DNA of 64,000 nucleotides from NCEH01 sp002257205 (GCF_043195105.1 NZ_JBAFWO010000008.1), one strand, 5' to 3'; positions 22,585 to 32,260 are shown, counted from the stretch's first letter. Numbers and translations: made by a program. Notes: generated from the sequence alone by a model not told the origin.

Positions 22585-25391
22585 TCTGATTTCCTCCGTG
22601 GACCGCTTTTGTGGACTGAGGGGCGACGGACATGGCTGCCAAGTTTGAACAAGCGTTTTTCCGTTTCTACCACAAGGAGCAGCACCACTCCGGCACCGAC
22701 AGTTACACCGAGGTCGGAAACGCCGAGGGGCCGCGTCGCGAAGATGGCCTGCATTGGCGCCAGGTAGGTGAAGGCGATTTGGGCGGCGATCACGCCGACC
22801 AGTCCGAGCAGCACGGCCGGCGTCCCCAGCAGGCCCTGAAACGTCAGGGATGTGCCGTGGATGAAGCGGACGGAGAAAAGATAGAACACCTCCATGGCGA
22901 CGAGCGTGTTCACGGCCATGGTGCGGGCCGTCTCGGCATCCCGTCCCCAGGCTTCGGCGATCGCATGAACACCGAGGGCACCCGCCGCCATCAGCGCCGA
23001 CACGAATGCGATCTGCCATAAGAGCCTGCCGGACAGGAGCGGGGCTCGTGCCGGACGCGGCGAGCGGCGCATAGTACCGGGCTCAGTGGGCTCGAATGCC
23101 AAGGTGAGGCCCAGCGCCACGGCGGTGACCATGTTGACCCAGAGGATCTGAATCGGCGTCACCGGCAGCGCCAGGCCGAACAGCACCGCGAAGACGATGG
23201 TGAGGGCTTCGCCCCCATTGGTGGGCAAGGTCCAGGCGAGCACCTTGGTAAGATTGTCATAGACCGTCCGGCCTTCACGCACGGCGGCGACGATGGTCGC
23301 GAAATTGTCGTCTGCCAGCACCATCTCACTGGCTTCCTTGGCCGCCTCCGTGCCCTTGCCGCCCATGGCGACGCCGATATCGGCCTGCTTGAGGGCCGGG
23401 GCGTCGTTAACACCGTCGCCGGTCATGGCGACGACCGACCCGTCCGCCTGAAGGGCGCTGACGAGGCGCAGCTTGTGCTCGGGTGAGGTGCGGGCGAATA
23501 CCGTCGTCGCGGCGGCCGTGGTCCGCAGCGTGTCGTCGTCCATCTGGTCGAGCTCGGCGCCGGTGATCACCTTGGGATCATCCGCCAGCGCGAGATGGGC
23601 AGCGATAGCGCGGGCGGTCTCCGCATGGTCGCCGGTAATCATTTTGAGGGCGATGCCGGCCGCCCGGCATTCCCGCACCGCCTCCTCCGCCTCCGGCCGG
23701 GCTGGATCGATGAGGCCGACGAGCCCGAGGAGGGTCAGTCCCTCCTCCACCCGCCCCGGCGACAGCCGATCCTCGGAATCCGCCACAGGTCGACAGGCGA
23801 GCGCGATGACACGCTGCCCCTCGGTGGCAGCACGCCGCGTCGCCGCATCCCAGGTCGCCCGGTCCAGCGGCTGGGGCCCCGCCGCAGCGGCCACGTCGAT
23901 GCACATGTCGAGAATGCGCTCCGGCGCGCCCTTGATGTAGACGATCAGCCCGCCGTCCGTCTTGTTGAGGCTCGCCATGTATCGATGGCGGGCGTCGAAG
24001 GGAATCTCGTCACGCCTCGGATGGTCGGCATACGCACGGGCGGGATCGAGCCCGCCCTTCACCGCAAGAACCAGAAGAGCCCCCTCCATCGGGTCCCCAA
24101 CGACGGTTGATGCGTCGTCGCGCATAGTGAGTTGCGCGTCGTTACACAGCACGGCGGCACGCAGCAGCTCGGCGAGGACCGGGTCGGCGGCGGGCTCGAG
24201 GTGCACCCCATCGCGTTTGAAATCGCCCTGCGCGGCATAGCCGACGCCCACCACCGCCACCGCACCATCCGCGGTATAAAGGCTGCGCACCGTCATCTCG
24301 TTGCGGGTCAGTGTGCCGGTCTTGTCGGAGCAGATCACCGAGACGGCCCCAAGCGTCTCCACCGCTGGGAGACTGCGTATGATGGCGTTGCGCCGTGCCA
24401 TGCGGCGCACGCCCACCGCGAGCGCGATGGTCATGACTGCCGGAAGGCCCTCGGGAATGGCGGCCACTGCGAGTCCGACCACCACCATCAGCGCATTGTC
24501 CGGGGTGTAGTCCCGCCACAGGACGGCGATGGCGAACACCAGGGCCGATATGCCGAGAATGGCGGCCGAGACCTGCCGGGCGAACCGATCCATGGCGCGC
24601 GTGAGCGGCGTTGCAAGGCTTTCCACGGCGCCGATCATGGCGCTGATGCGCCCGAGTTCGGTCGCACGGCCGGTCGCCACAGCGACGCCGATACCGTGAC
24701 CGGCGGCGACGAGGGACGCCGAATAAGCCATCGACGCTCGGTCCCCCAGGGGGGCCTCGGCGGAAACCGGGTCTACCTGTTTGGTCGCCGGCACCGATTC
24801 TCCGGTCAGCAAGGCCTCATCGATGGTGAGACTGTGCGCGCGCAGCAGCCGCAGGTCCGCCGGCACGCGCTCGCCGGCCTCGAGCAGCACGATATCGCCC
24901 GGAACCACATTTTCAGCCGCGACCGACAGGCGGTGGCCGGACCGTATGATGCTGGCATGCGGATCCATCATTGCCCGGATGGCCTCGATGGACCGCTCCG
25001 CCCGTCCTTCCTGGACGAAGCCCACGACGGCATTCACCAACACGACGCCGCCGATCACCAGGCTGTCGGTAAGGTGGCCGAGCAGGAGCGTTACTGCCGC
25101 CGCGGCGAGCAGCATGTAGATCAGAACATTGTGGAATTGCCCGAGAAAGCGCGCAAGCGCGCTGCGACGGCGCGCCTTGGGAAGCCGATTGAGGCCGTGG
25201 ATGGAAAGCCTGCGCGTGGCCTCTTCGCCGTCGAGGCCCTGCGGGCCGGATGACAGGTATTCAACGACGTCTTCCACACTCTTGGCGTGCCATGCCATAG
25301 GCGCCAGTTCGTCCGTGGGCACGACACGCATAGATCCCGGTTGATTCGCGTCCGCTTTGCGGCTGGGGGCAGATGATTCGGATTTCCTCAT
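22581..25391 (-). CDS. P2-type cation-transporting ATPase (CtpF/Ca2+-ATPase-like)
   Basis: A membrane pump of about 936 residues. It shows LLTGESVPA in the actuator, PEGLP in M4, the phosphorylation site CSDKTGTLT (about residue 354) and GDGVNDAPALKQAD. M5 keeps NGGE, like Ca2+ pumps, but M6 reads WVNMVTAVALG, with Ala where SERCA has its Ca-binding Asp, so ion specificity is uncertain. The N-terminal cation ATPase domain is present. I chose the ATG at 25391 (MRKSESSAP) after AAGGG; an ATG at 25424 is possible. The longer frame to 25745 is not coding-like. It overlaps the stress-protein gene downstream. Confidence 0.92.
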   Translation of the reverse strand: MRKSESSAPSRKADANQPGSMRVVPTDELAPMAWHAKSVEDVVEYLSSGPQGLDGEEATRRLSIHGLNRLPKARRRSALARFLGQFHNVLIYMLLAAAAVTLLLGHLTDSLVIGGVVLVNAVVGFVQEGRAERSIEAIRAMMDPHASIIRSGHRLSVAAENVVPGDIVLLEAGERVPADLRLLRAHSLTIDEALLTGESVPATKQVDPVSAEAPLGDRASMAYSASLVAAGHGIGVAVATGRATELGRISAMIGAVESLATPLTRAMDRFARQVSAAILGISALVFAIAVLWRDYTPDNALMVVVGLAVAAIPEGLPAVMTIALAVGVRRMARRNAIIRSLPAVETLGAVSVICSDKTGTLTRNEMTVRSLYTADGAVAVVGVGYAAQGDFKRDGVHLEPAADPVLAELLRAAVLCNDAQLTMRDDASTVVGDPMEGALLVLAVKGGLDPARAYADHPRRDEIPFDARHRYMASLNKTDGGLIVYIKGAPERILDMCIDVAAAAGPQPLDRATWDAATRRAATEGQRVIALACRPVADSEDRLSPGRVEEGLTLLGLVGLIDPARPEAEEAVRECRAAGIALKMITGDHAETARAIAAHLALADDPKVITGAELDQMDDDTLRTTAAATTVFARTSPEHKLRLVSALQADGSVVAMTGDGVNDAPALKQADIGVAMGGKGTEAAKEASEMVLADDNFATIVAAVREGRTVYDNLTKVLAWTLPTNGGEALTIVFAVLFGLALPVTPIQILWVNMVTAVALGLTLAFEPTEPGTMRRSPRPARAPLLSGRLLWQIAFVSALMAAGALGVHAIAEAWGRDAETARTMAVNTLVAMEVFYLFSVRFIHGTSLTFQGLLGTPAVLLGLVGVIAAQIAFTYLAPMQAIFATRPLGVSDLGVTVGAGVVLLLVVETEKRLFKLGSHVRRPSVHKSGPRRKSE

Positions 25392-25587
25392 CTGCAGCCT
25401 GCCATCCCTTGCCACCACGATCATTGCCGCCGCGCGTCCGCGGGGCTTTCCCAGCCAAAACGTGGCACAAGCCTGAGTGCCGTTACGGCAACGGCCGGCA
25501 GTCCGTAATATGGCACAGGGGCGCAGGGAGTGTGACCAAGGCGCCGACAATGAACGACAGCGCAGCTCCCTGATCTCAGCGGTGTCG

Positions 25588-26433
25588 TCAGACCGCTGCC
25601 TGCGCCGCGATCCTTGCGGCTTTGCGGGTGGCGTGGATGAACGCCAGCACGAAGGTGAAGGAGAGCAGAAGCACGATGGTTGGTGCCGGTGCGCTGTCGA
25701 TGAAAAACGACAGATAGACGCCGAGGAACGAGCCGACTGCCGCAAAGACGACGGAGAGGATCAGCATTGTGCTGAACTGCCGGGCAAGAAGGAAAGCGAT
25801 GGCGCCTGGCGCGATCAGCATAGCGATGGCCAGGATGATGCCGACAGCCTGCAGCGCCCCGACGATGGTCAGCGAGATCAGGCAGAGCAGACCATAATGC
25901 AGCAAGTTGACGCGCAAGCCCACCGCCCTGGCCTGCGCCGGATCGAAGGCGTGCAGCAGAAAGTCCTTCCACTTAATGCCGATGATGCCAGCCGTGATCA
26001 TGGCAATGAGGGCGGACTCGCCGATGTCGCGCCAGGACACGCCGAGCATGTCGCCGAACAGGATGTGGTCGAGATGCACGTCCGACTGGATTTTCACGTA
26101 GAGAACGAGGCCGAAGCCGAACATGCCGGAGAACACGATCCCCATCACGGTGTCCTGCTTGATGCGGCTGTTGTCTTTCACGAAGCCCGTGGCGATGGCG
26201 CAGAGCATCCCGGCGACGAAGGCGCCGATCGCATAAGGAAATCCGACGATATAGGCGATCACCACGCCGGGAAACACGGCGTGCGAGATGGCGTCGCCCA
26301 TCAGCGACCAACCCTTGAGAACAAGGAAGCAGGACAAGAGCGCCATCGGGATCGCAACCAGCACCGAGATCACGAGCGCATTGATCATGAAGTCGAACTG
26401 GAAAGGGATGAGAAGCGTGTTAACAAAACTCAT
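25588..26433 (-). CDS. sitD: Metal ABC transporter permease (SitD/MntB-type)
   Basis: Inner-membrane permease of the ABC-3 family, 281 residues with about eight hydrophobic segments. Typical stretches are LKGWSLMGDAISHAVFPGV and LLIAPGAIAFLLARQFS-like sequence. With the other permease, ATPase and binding protein it should import Mn2+ (possibly Fe2+ or Zn2+). The ATG at 26433 overlaps the upstream permease stop by 4 bp, showing tight coupling. A longer frame that fuses it to upstream sequence is an artefact of reading through the neighbouring gene. Confidence 0.92.
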   Translation of the reverse strand: MSFVNTLLIPFQFDFMINALVISVLVAIPMALLSCFLVLKGWSLMGDAISHAVFPGVVIAYIVGFPYAIGAFVAGMLCAIATGFVKDNSRIKQDTVMGIVFSGMFGFGLVLYVKIQSDVHLDHILFGDMLGVSWRDIGESALIAMITAGIIGIKWKDFLLHAFDPAQARAVGLRVNLLHYGLLCLISLTIVGALQAVGIILAIAMLIAPGAIAFLLARQFSTMLILSVVFAAVGSFLGVYLSFFIDSAPAPTIVLLLSFTFVLAFIHATRKAARIAAQAAV

Positions 26434-27290
26434 AGCCCTGCCTCCAGTGCCTGCGCGGCGCGGCGGCGGGCGGCCAGCATTCCGTGCTTGGGAGCGAACA
26501 GGAACGCGATCAGGAAGATCAGCGTCTGGAGGCAAACGATGATGCCGCCGGTGGCGCCGTCGAGGAAGTAGCTTGCATAGGCTCCGGTGAAGCTGGTGAT
26601 CGCCCCGATCGCCACCGCGACGGCCAGCAGCCGCGGAAAGCGGTCGGTCAGCAGATACGCGGTCGCGCCGGGCGTGACGACCATGCATATGACGAGAAAG
26701 GCGCCGACCGTCTGGAGCGCAGCCACCGTCGAGGCAGACAGCAGCGTGAAGAACATGATCTTGAGGGCGGTCGGATTGAGGCCGATCGAGCGCGCATGAC
26801 TTTCGTCGAAGAAGACGACCATCAGGTCTTTCCACTTCACCAGCAGGATGGCGAGTGAGACGAAGCCGATGATCGCGAGCTGGATCGTATCGCCGGGCGT
26901 AATTGCCAGGATATTGCCGAGCACGATGGTCTGAATGTTCACCGAGGTCGGAGAGATCGAGACCATGAACAGGCCGAGCCCGAAGAAGGCCGAGAAGATC
27001 AGGCCGATGATCGCATCCTCCTTCAGCTTGGTGCGGTGATTGAGGAAGAGCATCGCGGCGGCAGCCAGGCTGCCCGAGAAAAAGGCGCCAATCGAGAACG
27101 GCAAGCCCAGCATATAGGCGCCGGCCACGCCCGGCACGATCGAGTGGGAGAGCGCATCGCCGATCAGCGACCAGCCTTTGAGCATGAGATAGCAGGACAG
27201 GAACGCGCAGACACCGCCAACCAGCGCGGAAACCCACATGGCGTTCAGCATGTAGTCATAGGTGAAGGGTTCGAGGAGGACGGTCATCAT
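26430..27290 (-). CDS. sitC: Metal ABC transporter permease (SitC/MntB-type)
   Basis: Second ABC-3 permease, 286 residues, hydrophobic throughout, with LKGWSLIGDALSHSIVPGVA and CMVVTPGATAYLLTDRFPR. It is paralogous to the next gene and the two probably form a heterodimeric channel. The first of two ATGs (27290) overlaps the ATPase stop by 4 bp, and GAGGA precedes the previous gene's end. The order sitA-sitB-sitC-sitD is standard. Confidence 0.92.
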   Translation of the reverse strand: MMTVLLEPFTYDYMLNAMWVSALVGGVCAFLSCYLMLKGWSLIGDALSHSIVPGVAGAYMLGLPFSIGAFFSGSLAAAAMLFLNHRTKLKEDAIIGLIFSAFFGLGLFMVSISPTSVNIQTIVLGNILAITPGDTIQLAIIGFVSLAILLVKWKDLMVVFFDESHARSIGLNPTALKIMFFTLLSASTVAALQTVGAFLVICMVVTPGATAYLLTDRFPRLLAVAVAIGAITSFTGAYASYFLDGATGGIIVCLQTLIFLIAFLFAPKHGMLAARRRAAQALEAGL

Positions 27291-28192
27291 TCCCGGCCTC
27301 CGTTACCCTGTTCCGGCTTTCGTATGGCTGCCTTGCCGTCCTGTAGCACCAGCGGACGTTCATCATCGGTAATGACGCCGATCGCGTGCGGCTTGCCGCC
27401 ATCGGCTTCGTTCAGAACGAAGTGACGCAGCACGCCGCCGAACGTCTGCTCGAGGTTCGCTTGCGTGAAGGTCTCGACCGTCGGGCCATAAGCGAGCACC
27501 GTGCCCTTGATCAGGATCGTCCGATCACAGAACTCGGGCACGGAGCCGAGATTGTGCGTCGAGACCAGCATCACACGGCCTTCGTCACGCAGTTCACGAA
27601 GCAGTTTAATGATCTGATCCTCGGTCTTGACGTCGACGCCGGTGAAGGGCTCGTCGAGCAGGATGACGCGGCCGTCCTGAGCCAGCGCCCGGGCGAGGAA
27701 GACCCGCTTCTTCTGGCCGCCGGAAAGCTCGCCGATCTGACGCTTGCGGAATTCGCTCATGTTGACGCGGGCGAGCGCCTTCGAGACCGCATCGTGGTCT
27801 GCCGCCTTCGGCAGGCGCATCATGCCCATGTGGCCATAACGGCCCATCATCACGACGTCCTCGACCAGAACCGGAAAATTCCAGTCGACTTCTTCGGCCT
27901 GCGGGACATAGGCGACGAGGTTCTTACGCAATGCCTCCTCGACCGGCATGCCGAGGACCCGGATCTCGCCCTTAGCCAGCCGGACGAAGCCCATGATCGC
28001 CTTGAATAGAGTCGACTTGCCGGAGCCGTTGACCCCGACAAGTGCTGCGATCGTGCCCGTCGGGATCTGGAAGCTCGCGTCCCGCAGTGCGGTGTGGCCG
28101 TTGCGGTAGGTGACGGTCGCACCTTTCACCGCAATCCCTGACCCCGCATCCGGAGATGCGGGGCGACCGAGGCTTGTTACGGGCGCCGTCAC
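27287..28192 (-). CDS. sitB: Metal ABC transporter ATPase (SitB-type)
   Basis: Cytoplasmic ATP-binding subunit of the importer, 301 residues. Walker A is GVNGSGKST, the signature LSGGQ, Walker B VILLDEP and the switch His is in VSTHNLG. The C-terminal ~45 residues after GGVLRHF extend beyond the typical nucleotide-binding domain. It overlaps sitA upstream and sitC downstream by 4 bp each. Confidence 0.94.
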   Translation of the reverse strand: MTAPVTSLGRPASPDAGSGIAVKGATVTYRNGHTALRDASFQIPTGTIAALVGVNGSGKSTLFKAIMGFVRLAKGEIRVLGMPVEEALRKNLVAYVPQAEEVDWNFPVLVEDVVMMGRYGHMGMMRLPKAADHDAVSKALARVNMSEFRKRQIGELSGGQKKRVFLARALAQDGRVILLDEPFTGVDVKTEDQIIKLLRELRDEGRVMLVSTHNLGSVPEFCDRTILIKGTVLAYGPTVETFTQANLEQTFGGVLRHFVLNEADGGKPHAIGVITDDERPLVLQDGKAAIRKPEQGNGGRE

Positions 28193-29097
28193 TGTGATAG
28201 CCCCTTTGCGATCGTGTCCGATGTGACGCGGAGCAGGTCGATATAGGTGGGCACCGCGCCGTCGGCTTCGGTCAGCGAGTCGACATAGAGCACACCGCCA
28301 TACTTGGCGCCCGTCTCACGCGCCACCTGCTTGGCCGGCGCCGCCGAGATCGTGCTTTCAGAGAAGATAACGGCGATCTTGTTCTTGCGAACAGCGTCGA
28401 TCACCTTTCGAACCTGCTGCGGCGTGCCTTGCTGGTCGGCGTTGATCGGCCAGAGGTAGAGTTCTTTCAGTCCAAAATCGCGAGCGAGATAGGAAAACGC
28501 CCCCTCGCTCGACACCAGCCAGCGCTTCTCTTCCGGAACCCTGGCGAGCTCCGACTTGATCGGATCGATGACAGATCGGATCTTGGCCTTGTAGGTCTCG
28601 GCATTGGCCTTGTAAGTCTCGGCGTTCTTGGGATCATACCTCATGAAGGCGTCGCGGATGTTGTCGACATAGATCAGCGCCGCTTGCGGCGACATCCAGG
28701 CGTGCGGGTTGGGCTTACCGGTATAGGGGCCCTCGGCGATGCCCATCGGATCGACACCTTCCGATACCACGACACCCGGCACGTTCTTCAGATTCTGGAA
28801 GAACTTCTCGAACCAGAGCTCAAGATTGAGGCCGTTCCTGAGGATCAACTGCGCACCCTGCGCCCGCTGAATGTCGCCCGGCGTCGGCTGGTAATTGTGG
28901 ATCTCTGCACCCGGCTTGGTGATCGACTCCACGATCGCCGCATCGCCGGCGACGTTCTTGGCGATGTCAGCGATGACCGTGAAGGTCGTGACGGCCTTGA
29001 ATTTCTCCTGGGCGGCGGCCGGCGCCATGGTCAGCACGACCGAGAAGGCCGCTCCCATCATTCCGGCCAGAAATGACCGCCTTGCCCCGTCAAGCAT
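28189..29097 (-). CDS. sitA: Periplasmic metal-binding protein (SitA/MntC-type)
   Basis: Cluster A-I binding protein that captures Mn2+ (or Fe2+/Zn2+) in the periplasm. Metal ligands are recognisable: His in GAEIHNYQPT, His in NPHAWMSPQ, Glu in SSEGAFSYLA and Asp in LYVDSLTEADG. A signal sequence with an RRSFLAG start (a possible twin-arginine-like pair) ends at AAAQ. I chose the ATG at 29097 (MLDGARRSFLAG), preceded by AAGGAA at 7 bases; the 27 residues upstream lie in the probable operator. It is the first gene of sitABCD. Confidence 0.93.
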   Translation of the reverse strand: MLDGARRSFLAGMMGAAFSVVLTMAPAAAQEKFKAVTTFTVIADIAKNVAGDAAIVESITKPGAEIHNYQPTPGDIQRAQGAQLILRNGLNLELWFEKFFQNLKNVPGVVVSEGVDPMGIAEGPYTGKPNPHAWMSPQAALIYVDNIRDAFMRYDPKNAETYKANAETYKAKIRSVIDPIKSELARVPEEKRWLVSSEGAFSYLARDFGLKELYLWPINADQQGTPQQVRKVIDAVRKNKIAVIFSESTISAAPAKQVARETGAKYGGVLYVDSLTEADGAVPTYIDLLRVTSDTIAKGLSQ

Positions 29098-29121
29098 GGC
29101 TGATTCCTTATTGAGAATGAA

Positions 29122-29178
29122 TTGCAATTGCATCACTACGGAATGTACAGCACATTTGCAAGTGCGACTGAGTTGCAA
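29122..29178. promoter_or_regulatory. Probable Mur/Fur-type operator upstream of sitA
   Basis: Four TTGCA(A) hexamers occur at 29122, 29128, 29156 and 29173. The first two form the palindrome TGCAATTGCA (29123-29132). TTGCAA-rich direct repeats before Mn-transport genes fit Mur (manganese-responsive Fur) control in rhizobia; the factor assignment is inference. Confidence 0.55.
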
Positions 29179-29293
29179 CTTAATACCGAGCGTCGGGCGT
29201 CAGGATGACTTCCCGCACGGGCGACCGTTTGGCGGGCGGTGTACTGATCATCAACGCGTGGCCATCAAGGTCTGCTTTGAAGGGACCCGCGCT

Positions 29294-29728
29294 TCAGCGA
29301 ACGCGCCGGCCGTCGGCATCGATCACCAGCTCTCCATCTTCCTTCGTGAACGGCCCCTTCTGCGGCGTGGGCAGGATGTCCAGGACCCGTTCCGATGGCC
29401 GGCACAGCCGCACGCCGAGGGGCGTGAACACGAACGGCCGGTTGATGAGGATGGGGTGGGCCATCATGGCATCGAGCAAGGCGTCGTCGGAGAGGGTGGG
29501 ATCGCCGAGGCCGAGCGCGTCATAGGGCGTGCCCTTCTGGCGGGTCGCGGCACGCACCGTGAGGCCCGCCGCCGCGATGGCGGCGGCGACCTCTTCCCGC
29601 GCAGGCGGCGTCTTGAGATATTCGACGATCCTCGGCTCGATGCCGGCATTGCGGATCATGGCGAGCGTGTTGCGCGAAGTGCCGCAGGCCGGATTGTGCC
29701 AGATGGTGACAAGGGGGGGCTCGGTCAT
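29294..29728 (-). CDS. arsC: Arsenate reductase, glutaredoxin-dependent (ArsC)
   Basis: Reduces arsenate to arsenite using glutathione/glutaredoxin. The 144-residue protein has the catalytic HNPACGTSRNTL with Cys15, and the conserved arginine region HPILINRPFVFTPLG then RLCRPSE, close to plasmid-type ArsC. It is the last gene of the leftward arsenic operon, 17 bp after the second phnE-like gene. A second, unrelated arsenate reductase domain is fused to ArsR in the same operon. Confidence 0.96.
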   Translation of the reverse strand: MTEPPLVTIWHNPACGTSRNTLAMIRNAGIEPRIVEYLKTPPAREEVAAAIAAAGLTVRAATRQKGTPYDALGLGDPTLSDDALLDAMMAHPILINRPFVFTPLGVRLCRPSERVLDILPTPQKGPFTKEDGELVIDADGRRVR

Positions 29729-29745
29729 CGTTCAGGCTCCGAAGA

Positions 29746-30564
29746 TCAGATGATGGCGTGGCGGACCTTGGCGGATACCCATTCGCTCGCAACCACCGTG
29801 GCGAGGATGAGGAGGAGGATCAGCGTCACCTGCGGCCAGGCGAGGGTATTGAGCGAGCTTTCCAGGTTGAGCCCGATCCCTCCTGCGCCGACCAGGCCGA
29901 GCACGGTGGATTCGCGGATGTTGATGTCCCAGCGGAACACGCTGATGCCGGCGAAGGCGGGCATGATCTGCGGCACGATGCCATAGGCGAGGGTCTGCGC
30001 GCCCGAGGCGCCGGTGGCGCGGATCGCCTCCACTTGGGCTTCGTCGATCTCCTCGATGGCCTCGTAGAGCAACTTGCCGATGAAGCCGATGGAGCGCAGC
30101 GCGATGGCGACGATGCCGGCCAGCACGCCCGGCCCGAGGATCGCCACCAGCAGCAGCGCCCAGATGATGGAATTGATGGAGCGCGAGGCGACGATGACGA
30201 ACAGCGCCAGAGGCCGCACGAAGGCGGCGCTGGGGGTAGTGTTGCGCGCCGCGAGGAAGGCCACCGGCACCGACAGCACGATGGCGGCGAGCGTGCCGAG
30301 GGTGGCGATGTTCAGCGTATCCCACAAGGGCTTGAGCAGCGATGGAAAATAGGACCAGCGCGGGGGCACCATGCGCGCGCCGATGTCGGCGGCCTGGGTG
30401 GGGGCATCCAGGACGAAGGCCCAGATGGTGCCTTGCGTCATCACCCGCCAGCAGAACACGGTGAAGGCCACGGCGAGAAGCCAGCCGAACCACACGGCGA
30501 TCTGTCCCCGCGGGGTGCGGCGCTGCCAGGATCTGCGGCCTTCGGGAAGGGCTGTGACGGGCAT
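29746..30564 (-). CDS. phnE: PhnE-type ABC permease (second)
   Basis: Inner-membrane permease, 272 residues, of the phosphonate/phosphite transporter family, with the EAA loop EAIEEIDEAQVEAIRATGAS and the PhnE-type RESTVLGLVGAGGIG. It is paralogous to the preceding gene, and two-permease PhnE systems are common. Its ATG overlaps the upstream TAA (TAATG). In an arsenic operon the substrate may be phosphate, phosphite, a phosphonate or an arsenical; sequence does not decide. Confidence 0.88.
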   Translation of the reverse strand: MPVTALPEGRRSWQRRTPRGQIAVWFGWLLAVAFTVFCWRVMTQGTIWAFVLDAPTQAADIGARMVPPRWSYFPSLLKPLWDTLNIATLGTLAAIVLSVPVAFLAARNTTPSAAFVRPLALFVIVASRSINSIIWALLLVAILGPGVLAGIVAIALRSIGFIGKLLYEAIEEIDEAQVEAIRATGASGAQTLAYGIVPQIMPAFAGISVFRWDINIRESTVLGLVGAGGIGLNLESSLNTLAWPQVTLILLLILATVVASEWVSAKVRHAII

Positions 30565-31370
30565 TATTTCACCCGCCCGCGCACAAGGCCGGAGATATAT
30601 TCACTCGCCATGACGATGGCGATGATGAGGATGAGGATGGCCGCGGCGCTGTCGAATTCGTAGCGGTCGATGGCGGTGTTCAGCGTGGCGCCGATGCCGC
30701 CGGCACCGACGATGCCGACCACGGCGGATTCGCGGAAATTGATGTCGAGCCGGTAGAGCGAAAGCCCCAACAGCCGCGGGGCCACCTGCGGCAGCACGCC
30801 GAAGGCGATGAGCGACGGCCAGGGCGCTCCGGTGGCGCGGATCGCCTCCACCGGGGCGGGGTCGATGTCCTCGATGTCCTCCGCCAGCAGCTTGGAGAGG
30901 AAGCCGATGGTGGCGAAGGACAAGGTGAGGAAGCCGGCGAACGGGCCGAAGCCCACCATGGCCACCAGCAATATGGCGACGATGATTTCTTGCAGGGACC
31001 GCGACACGGCGATGATGGCGCGACACATGAAATAGACCGGGCGCGGCACCACGTTGCGCGCGGCGCCGATGCCGATGGGCACTGAAATGGCGATGCCCAT
31101 CACGGTGGAGGTGACCGTCATGGTCAGGCTTTCGATCATGCCCTGGACGATATCGTCCCAACGCCGCGAGAAATTGGGTTCCAGGAAGCCCGACACGAAG
31201 CGCAGGCCGCGCGCCCAGCCGTCCGAGAGGCGGGCCCAATTGACCTCGATGCTGCCCAGCGCCAGCGCCAGATAGAGCGCCGCCCCAGCGAGCAGGGCGT
31301 AGCGCAGCCAGGGATTGGCGATAAACGGTGAAGGGCGCCAGCGGCGCGCGGGGGCAGGATTGGCGCTCAC
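30564..31370 (-). CDS. phnE: PhnE-type ABC permease (first)
   Basis: Permease of 268 residues with DIEDIDPAPVEAIRATGAPW and RESAVVGIVGAGGIG, the PhnE hallmarks. The start is a GTG at 31370 that overlaps the phnC stop by 4 bp. Together with the second permease it should form the membrane channel for the phnC/phnD-like components. Confidence 0.88.
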   Translation of the reverse strand: MSANPAPARRWRPSPFIANPWLRYALLAGAALYLALALGSIEVNWARLSDGWARGLRFVSGFLEPNFSRRWDDIVQGMIESLTMTVTSTVMGIAISVPIGIGAARNVVPRPVYFMCRAIIAVSRSLQEIIVAILLVAMVGFGPFAGFLTLSFATIGFLSKLLAEDIEDIDPAPVEAIRATGAPWPSLIAFGVLPQVAPRLLGLSLYRLDINFRESAVVGIVGAGGIGATLNTAIDRYEFDSAAAILILIIAIVMASEYISGLVRGRVK

Positions 31371-32221
31371 AACGCCCTCGCCACGGCGGCGGGCGTCGCC
31401 TGTGCGCGCACGAGGCGAGCGGCATCCTGGGCGGCAGCTTCTTCCACCGCATCGTCCTCCGCCTCGCGGATGGTGCGCGACCAGTCTTCTTCGCCATAGA
31501 TGGCGGTGAGGGCGGCGGTGTCGAGCGCGTCCGGCGGGCCGTCGAACACGATGCGCCCGGCCTTGAGGCCGATTATGCGCTGGACGAACATCTGCGCCAG
31601 CGCCACGTCGTGGATATTGACGATGGCCGCAAGCTGGCGCTCGGCGCAGACCTCCACGATCAGGCGCATGATCTGGCGGGAGGTCTTGGGATCGAGGCTG
31701 GCGGTGGGCTCGTCCACCAGCAGGATGTCGGGCTCCTGCACGAGCGCGCGGGCGATGCCCACCCGCTGGCGCTGGCCGCCGGAGAGTTGGTCCGCCCTCT
31801 TGTCCACATGATCGAGGAGACCGACGCGGTCCAGCACGGCGAAGGCCCGGTCGATGTCGGCCTGCGGAAACCGGCGCAGGAAGGCGCGCCAGAAGCCCAC
31901 ATAGCCGAGCCGCCCGGAGAGCACGTTTTCCATGACCGTGAGGCGTTCCACCAGGGCATATTCCTGGAAGATCATGCCCATGCGCCGCCGCGCGCGCCGC
32001 AGGCCCGTCCCGCCGAGGCCGGTGATCTCGGTGTCACCCAGGCGGATGGAGCCAGAGGTCGGCTCCACCAGCCGGTTCACACAGCGGATGAGGGTGGACT
32101 TGCCCGCCCCTGAGGGACCGATCAGTCCCACCACCTGGCCTGCGGGGATGCTGAGAGATACGTCTTCGAGGGCCTTGTCCCCCTTGGCGTAACGCTTGGA
32201 CAGGCCGGCGATGGTCAGCAT
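31367..32221 (-). CDS. phnC: PhnC-type ABC ATPase
   Basis: ATP-binding subunit, 284 residues. It has Walker A GPSGAGKST, the PhnC-like FQEYALVERLTVMENVLSG, the signature LSGGQRQRVGIARAL, Walker B ILLVDEP and the switch His in NIHDVALA. It carries a ~35-residue acidic/alanine-rich C-terminal extension. It lies 39 bp after phnD in the arsenic operon. Confidence 0.92.
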   Translation of the reverse strand: MLTIAGLSKRYAKGDKALEDVSLSIPAGQVVGLIGPSGAGKSTLIRCVNRLVEPTSGSIRLGDTEITGLGGTGLRRARRRMGMIFQEYALVERLTVMENVLSGRLGYVGFWRAFLRRFPQADIDRAFAVLDRVGLLDHVDKRADQLSGGQRQRVGIARALVQEPDILLVDEPTASLDPKTSRQIMRLIVEVCAERQLAAIVNIHDVALAQMFVQRIIGLKAGRIVFDGPPDALDTAALTAIYGEEDWSRTIREAEDDAVEEAAAQDAARLVRAQATPAAVARAL

Positions 32222-32260
32222 CCCGCAGTCTTTCTCTTGCCGGGGCCCAGCAGCCGGAGT

